A stretch of 10,532 nt of DNA from an uncultured Eubacteriales bacterium. Lineage in GTDB: Bacteria; Bacillota; Clostridia; Oscillospirales; Oscillospiraceae. The stretch's first letter is position 1. Every line of letters starts with the position of its first letter. The notes under the pieces were generated by a model. It was given only the letters and a program-made list of their open reading frames with translations, was not told the DNA's origin and made no database searches. The translations under genes were made by a program, and so were the position numbers. Below, piece after piece: positions 7,123-10,532 of the stretch. The stretch is taken from assembly GCA_900554705.1 (NCBI GenBank), contig USIH01000066.1, positions 1-10,532 of the forward strand, given 5' to 3'.

Positions 7123-7209
7123 CTGAAAAACTGTATAAAAACCGGCTCCCGCCCCAATTTGGAGCGGGAGAATCCGGCAATTCACGAAAATAAGGAGAAG
7201 CTGCTGTGA
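7123..7209 (+). CDS. Possible CTG-initiated 28-codon peptide coupled to the next gene
   Basis: A perfect-looking GGAGGT (7111-7116) stands right after the stop of the 625-residue lipoprotein, yet no ATG, GTG or TTG follows at a usable distance. CTG at 7123, 6 bases away, opens 28 codons beginning (M)KNCIKTGSRPNL and ending NKEKLL. Its TGA at 7207-7209 overlaps the GTG start of the next lipoprotein (GTGA), the classic geometry for translational coupling. The peptide is basic and polar, with no signal or membrane segment. CTG starts are rare, so it could equally be an orphan ribosome binding site before a non-coding spacer. Confidence 0.3.
   Translation: MKNCIKTGSRPNLERENPAIHENKEKLL
7142..7177 (-). 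terminator. Hairpin with T-tract on the minus strand
   Basis: CTCCCGC (7146-7152) pairs with GCGGGAG (7164-7170), extended inside by CC/GG around AATTT and outside by CCGG (7142-7145 and 7174-7177) with a 3-base bulge. Read on the minus strand, the stem is followed directly by five Ts (complement of 7137-7141), as in an intrinsic terminator. On the + strand no T-run follows. All genes here are on the + strand, so it would stop antisense transcripts or simply act as an mRNA structure before the next gene. Confidence 0.45.
7192..7197 (+). promoter_or_regulatory. Shine-Dalgarno that sets a GTG start
   Basis: AAGGAG lies 8 bases before GTG at 7206, which begins a textbook lipoprotein signal peptide. 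The first in-frame ATG (residue 9) would remove the basic N-terminus of that signal, so GTG is the better start. Confidence 0.8.
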
Positions 7210-8030
7210 AGCGCAAAGCGTTCTTCCTCATGGCAGGCCTGTGGATGGGGCTGCTCGGTCTGACCGCCTGCGGCGGCGTTGACACCTATCAGTACCCGGA
7301 GACGGCGGTCCTTTTTGACGACTTCCACATCAAAAAAACCGTTTACAGCCCGGGGGTCATGAAGCTCTATTACCGCGGCGGGCAGTTCAAGGACACGCCC
7401 ATCCGCTGCTACGACGCGAATTTTGAAGATCTGGGCGATCAGTTTGAATATTCCTTTCAAAACGGCGTTCTGACAGTTCAGGCGGATTTTGCAGAACAAA
7501 TCAGCGGACTCACGATTGAGGATAAAGACCACGATACGGTCTATCATCTGCGCTATCTGGACTCTCCGCAGTTTGCGTGGCTGGCGGATACGTTCTGGCT
7601 GGACTACGGTATGATGACGATGGGCGACGAGGCGCGGTATTACAGCGATGCGGAGCGGCAGGCGCAGGCAGAGCGGGAGAGCGCCGAGCATGAGCAGACA
7701 CGCGATGTTTTTGCGCTGCTCGAGGGCACGTGGATCTCCGAGGATGGTCTGCAAAAATATGTGTTTTCCACGGACGCAGACGGGAGCGAATTGCGTGCGG
7801 TGGAGCTGTGGTTCGACGAAACGGAGCAGAAATGGAATGGCTGGGAGCTGTGCGTCGAGTCCGCGTTTCAGACGCCGTATTTCGGCGGAGAATACAGTGA
7901 GGACGTGGCGGAGCACCTGCAGGAGATCGTGCTGGGAAACAGCGACCATGCGGCGGCGGATATGTGCGTCTTGTACGATTCGGAAGAAAACGTCATAAGA
8001 GACACGAACACGATCTATCACAAGCAGTGA
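7206..8030 (+). CDS. Lipoprotein of unknown function, GTG start
   Basis: A 274-residue lipoprotein. The signal peptide (MKRKAFFLMAGLWMGLLGL) ends in lipobox L-T-A-C with Cys22 lipidated and a short Gly-Gly spacer. Residues about 28-125 are rich in predicted strands (KLYYRGGQFKDTPIRCYDA, SFQNGVLTVQADF) and may form an Ig-like domain. About 145-165 is a charged Ala/Glu/Gln/Arg helix (DAERQAQAERESAEHEQTR) that could act as a linker coil. About 170-274 restarts with LLEGTWISEDGLQKYVFS, recalling the GTW strand of the smaller lipoprotein at 4768, so a barrel-like C-terminal domain is possible. I do not recognise a named family. The GTG start may be coupled to a short upstream frame. A 100-base gap follows, holding only short palindromes (such as CGGCGCCG near 8073) and no clear promoter. 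Confidence 0.85.
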   Translation: MKRKAFFLMAGLWMGLLGLTACGGVDTYQYPETAVLFDDFHIKKTVYSPGVMKLYYRGGQFKDTPIRCYDANFEDLGDQFEYSFQNGVLTVQADFAEQISGLTIEDKDHDTVYHLRYLDSPQFAWLADTFWLDYGMMTMGDEARYYSDAERQAQAERESAEHEQTRDVFALLEGTWISEDGLQKYVFSTDADGSELRAVELWFDETEQKWNGWELCVESAFQTPYFGGEYSEDVAEHLQEIVLGNSDHAAADMCVLYDSEENVIRDTNTIYHKQ

Positions 8031-8130
8031 GCCTGCGGGACATATCCGGAATAACACGATCATAACTGTGTTCGGCGCCGCAATCTGCCCTTGTGGGCTG
8101 TAACACTGGTCTGAGAAATGAGGAACTTAG

Positions 8131-9291
8131 ATGGCAACACAAATCACAAATTATCAATGTCCCGCCTGTACGGGACCGCTCCATTTTGTAGGAGAATCCG
8201 GCAGGCTGGAGTGCGATTACTGCGGCTCAAGCTTCGATATCGCAGAAATTGAAGCGTTCTACGCGGAAAAAGAAGCAAAAGCGGCGGAAGCGGCGCAGAA
8301 GCAGGCAGAAACGGAAGCGGCTCAAAAATCTGCCGAAGCGGAAGAACAACAGACTGCCGCAGACGGCTATGACTGGGATGCTTCCGGTCTGAGCGAGGAC
8401 TGGGGCGCGGATGCGGCCGACATGAAAGCCTACTGCTGCCCGTCGTGCGGTGCGGAGTTGCTCTGCGACGCGACGACCGCAGCCACCTCCTGCCCATACT
8501 GCGGAAATCCGTCAGTGATTCCGGGGCAGTTCGCCGGCATTTTGAAGCCCGACTTTGTGCTTCCCTTCAAGCTGAGCAAGGAGGACGCCATCAAGGCGCT
8601 GAAGAAGCACTATCTCAAAAAGCCTCTGCTGCCATCGACCTTCTCCAAAGCCAACCATCTGGAGGAGATCAAGGGTGTGTATGTACCTTTCTGGATGTAC
8701 GACGGCGAGGCCAGCGGAAGTGCGCAATTCCATGCTACGCAGGTACATACCTACACCTCAGGAGATTATGAGATTACGGAGACAAGCCACTATGATGTGC
8801 GACGCGCAGGCTCCATTGCCTTTGAAAAGATCCCGGTGGACGCGTCGAGCAAAATGCCGGATGATTACATGGACTCCATCGAACCGTATGACTATGCAGA
8901 TCTCAAGCCGTTTTCTACGGCGTATCTGCCCGGATTTCTGGCAGACAAATATGATGTAAGCATTGAAGAAAGCCGGGAGCGGGCAGACAAGCGCTGCACA
9001 GGCTCGCTGGTCGCTGCCCTGCAGAGCACTGTAACCGGCTATACCTCCTGTAATGAAACAAGTCGAGATATCCACCTGAAGCGTGGCAGGGTGCATTACG
9101 CGCTGCTTCCCGTCTGGCTCCTGAGTACAAAATGGGAGGGAAAGGATTTCCTTTTTGCCATGAACGGCCAAACGGGCAAGCTGGTAGGCAAACTTCCCGT
9201 CAGCACGAAACGGGTCGTCGGTCTGTTCGCGGCAATCGCGGCGTTGTTCATTGCCATCAGCGTGACTGCGCTGCTGCTTTTGGCGCGTTAG
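8131..9291 (+). CDS. Double zinc-ribbon, C-terminally membrane-anchored protein
   Basis: A 386-residue protein. Zinc ribbon 1 uses Cys10-x2-Cys13 and Cys28-x2-Cys31, and ribbon 2 uses Cys103-x2-Cys106 and Cys121-x2-Cys124. An Ala/Glu/Gln/Lys-rich helix, probably coiled coil, joins them (about 41-77). A domain of about 135-355 follows with recognisable family signatures: LPFKLSKEDAIKAL, VYVPFWMYDG, YLPGFLADKYDV and FAMNGQTGKLVGKLPVS. Residues about 362-385 form one hydrophobic helix. With no N-terminal signal, the ribbons should face the cytoplasm. Databases often carry such proteins as 'TFIIB-type zinc ribbon protein' or 'DNA helicase PriA'. No helicase motifs (Walker A or DExx box) are present, so the PriA label would be wrong here. 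The TPM-domain gene starts 13 bases downstream, an arrangement I recall as recurrent in Clostridia. Weak GAGGA (about 8119-8124) precedes the ATG. Confidence 0.9.
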   Translation: MATQITNYQCPACTGPLHFVGESGRLECDYCGSSFDIAEIEAFYAEKEAKAAEAAQKQAETEAAQKSAEAEEQQTAADGYDWDASGLSEDWGADAADMKAYCCPSCGAELLCDATTAATSCPYCGNPSVIPGQFAGILKPDFVLPFKLSKEDAIKALKKHYLKKPLLPSTFSKANHLEEIKGVYVPFWMYDGEASGSAQFHATQVHTYTSGDYEITETSHYDVRRAGSIAFEKIPVDASSKMPDDYMDSIEPYDYADLKPFSTAYLPGFLADKYDVSIEESRERADKRCTGSLVAALQSTVTGYTSCNETSRDIHLKRGRVHYALLPVWLLSTKWEGKDFLFAMNGQTGKLVGKLPVSTKRVVGLFAAIAALFIAISVTALLLLAR

Positions 9292-9304
9292 GGAGGGCTG
9301 AGAC

Positions 9305-10096
9305 ATGAAAAAAAGAATATGCTGTCTCCTGCTGACATTTATGCTGGCGTTTGTATTCTGCGTGAGTGTAACTGCGGCTGAGCAGACAGGCGCGCAGCTC
9401 CGTTATGTGACGGACGCGGCCGGGCTTCTCAGCGAAGGCGAAAACGCCCGGCTGGAAAAGATGGCGGAAAGCGTCTCTCAAAAATATGGTATCGGCGTTT
9501 ATATCGTAACCGTAGAGGACTATCGGGACTTCCATTCCGGAGGCGTCTATAAGGCAACCTACACCATCTACCATGAATACACTATGGGCGAAGGCCCGAA
9601 CCGCGACGGGATCATGCTCCTGCTCAGCATGGATGATCGCGACTGGGCAATGTTCTGCTACGGCTCACGCTGCGAGTATGCGTTCAACAGCTATGGTCAG
9701 CAGAAACTGGAAAAGGTATTCCTCGACAATTTCGGTGAGAACGACTGGTACGGCGGCTTTGAGGATTACGTCAAAGAATGCAGCGTCTATCTGGAAAAGG
9801 CTTCCGCAGGAAAGCCCGTCCGGGCAAGCTTGTTCTATCCGCTCCTTATCGTGATCGGTCTTTCCCTGCTGGCAGCAGCCGTGGCCGTCGCTGTAATATG
9901 GCAGAAAATGGACACTGTATCAGAAAAAGCAACCGCGAACGCCTACGTCTCCGCGGGACTCCGGCTTACGGAGCAAACAGATCATTTCACCCATAAGACG
10001 ACCTCCAGTCGGAAGATCGAGCGCAGCTCTTCCAGCAGCGGAAGCAGTCACAGCGAATCCGGCGGCGGCGGTTCCGGCCGAAGCGGAAAATTCTGA
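9305..10096 (+). CDS. TPM-domain membrane protein with Ser/Gly tail
   Basis: A 263-residue protein. The signal peptide spans residues 1 to about 24 (cleavage near SVTAA). The TPM domain (about 30-170) shows the family's opening (YVTDAAGLLSEGENARLEKM), a central strand (GIGVYIVTVEDY) and NRDGIMLLLSMDDRDWAMF. TPM domains are known from thylakoid TLP18.3 and bacterial membrane proteins and have been linked to phosphatase activity or membrane-protein quality control; activity here is unproven. A transmembrane helix lies at about 176-199. The remaining 60 or so residues are polar and end in a Ser-rich then Gly-rich tail closing with SGRSGKF, a C-terminus I recall from other clostridial TPM proteins. 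The TPM domain should be outside the cell and the tail in the cytoplasm. GGGAGG at 9291-9296 overlaps the stop of the zinc-ribbon gene, pointing to one operon and coupled translation. Confidence 0.92.
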   Translation: MKKRICCLLLTFMLAFVFCVSVTAAEQTGAQLRYVTDAAGLLSEGENARLEKMAESVSQKYGIGVYIVTVEDYRDFHSGGVYKATYTIYHEYTMGEGPNRDGIMLLLSMDDRDWAMFCYGSRCEYAFNSYGQQKLEKVFLDNFGENDWYGGFEDYVKECSVYLEKASAGKPVRASLFYPLLIVIGLSLLAAAVAVAVIWQKMDTVSEKATANAYVSAGLRLTEQTDHFTHKTTSSRKIERSSSSSGSSHSESGGGGSGRSGKF

Positions 10097-10107
10097 AAGG
10101 AGCGGCT

Positions 10108-10532
10108 ATGAAAACAACACACAAACAAATACTCGCGCTGTTGCTGGCACTGGTTCTGCTGCTGTCGCTTTGCGCCTGTGTACAGAAGACGCAAACAGAG
10201 CCTAACGAATCGAGAACAAGTACAGATAAGGTAAAAATGCCTACAAAACCCGACAAAAAAACGCCTGAAAAGCAGCCGGAGGAAGCTCCATTGCAAAATG
10301 ATATGCGTGATCGCACGTCACGCGACGAGGCGTCAGACACACAGCCGGTACAATACGGGTTTTCACAGGAGGCAGAGACCTCGCTTGGATGGCTGCGGGA
10401 CAGGATCGACTTTCCAATGACCATGTTTGGCGCGGCATATCTCGGTTATGTCGGCGGCCTGTTTGAGGAGGGCTTCGAGGTGGGCTTCCCCGCATGGCTG
10501 TGGGAAACCAATGAGGCCATGCTCATTGAATA
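10108..10532 (+). CDS. Lipoprotein, 5' part only (cut by window end)
   Basis: An open frame of 141 codons runs off the window without a stop. ATG at 10108 follows AAAGGAG (10096-10102), which overlaps the last base of the TPM gene's stop, so it is surely in the same operon. The signal peptide (MKTTHKQILALLLALVLLLS) ends in L-C-A-C with Cys24 the lipidation site. Residues about 26-90 are a polar, Lys/Glu/Thr/Pro-rich linker of low complexity, likely an extended tether from the membrane. A folded domain begins near residue 95 (TSLGWLRDRIDFPMTMFGAA), continuing YLGYVGGLFEEGFEVGFPAW. I associate this start with clostridial lipoproteins of unknown function but cannot name the family. Placement directly after the TPM gene suggests a shared envelope role. 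Confidence 0.85.
   Translation, partial: MKTTHKQILALLLALVLLLSLCACVQKTQTEPNESRTSTDKVKMPTKPDKKTPEKQPEEAPLQNDMRDRTSRDEASDTQPVQYGFSQEAETSLGWLRDRIDFPMTMFGAAYLGYVGGLFEEGFEVGFPAWLWETNEAMLIE

Noticed and set aside
5472..7157. 561-codon minus-strand frame opposite the large lipoprotein
   Set aside because: Same codon-aligned register as the real gene, so it is a shadow of its codon bias. No recognisable domain.
7182..8063. 293-codon minus-strand frame
   Set aside because: Codon-aligned shadow of the GTG-started lipoprotein, which has clear lipobox and start signals.
8085..8100. GCCC-TTGT-GGGC hairpin before the zinc-ribbon gene
   Set aside because: Only a 4-bp stem, no T-run and no extension; expected by chance in GC-rich DNA.

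Overview
The window reads as a stretch of a Gram-positive, GC-rich Clostridia genome, most likely a gut Oscillospiraceae-type bacterium. Support comes from an S-layer homology (SLH) surface protein, several lipoproteins with LxxC-type lipoboxes, strong AGGAGG-like ribosome binding sites with occasional TTG/GTG starts, and a zinc-ribbon/TPM-domain gene pair of the kind I know from Clostridia. The taxon is inferred; no rRNA or marker gene is present. All supported genes lie on the + strand and nearly all encode exported or membrane proteins. I see no mobile element, tRNA, rRNA or CRISPR array.

Layout. 49-432 encodes a small, degenerate response-regulator receiver-like protein. 433-649 is a 217-base leader holding a possible 14-codon ORF, nested inverted repeats and two short direct duplications. 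650-3991 encodes a 1113-residue secreted protein: signal peptide, beta-helix-like region, long unassigned middle, InlB-like repeat and three C-terminal SLH domains. A 13-bp GC hairpin without a T-tract follows. 4082-4573 (TTG start) encodes a 163-residue soluble protein of a DUF6935-like type. 4574-4767 is a gap with one hairpin. 4768-5097 encodes a 109-residue lipoprotein with a lipocalin-like/DUF5640-like barrel pattern. 5232-7109 encodes a 625-residue multidomain lipoprotein (DUF5067-like domain, Trp-rich module, two further modules). 7110-7205 may encode a CTG-initiated 28-codon peptide that overlaps the GTG start of the next lipoprotein (7206-8030). 8131-9291 encodes a double zinc-ribbon protein with a C-terminal membrane anchor. 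9305-10096 encodes a TPM-domain membrane protein. 10108-10532 is the 5' part of another lipoprotein, cut by the window end.

How they may work together. From 8131 on, the genes are nearly contiguous (gaps of 13 and 11 bases, Shine-Dalgarno sequences overlapping or abutting the previous stop), so zinc ribbon, TPM protein and final lipoprotein are probably co-transcribed. The earlier lipoproteins are spaced by about 100-135 bases and may or may not share that transcript. I infer a cell-envelope locus: an SLH wall-anchored protein, lipoproteins at the outer face of the membrane, and a membrane pair whose zinc ribbons face the cytoplasm while the TPM domain faces outward. No catalytic function is demonstrated by the sequence, and I found no convincing sigma-A promoter, so transcript boundaries are unknown.
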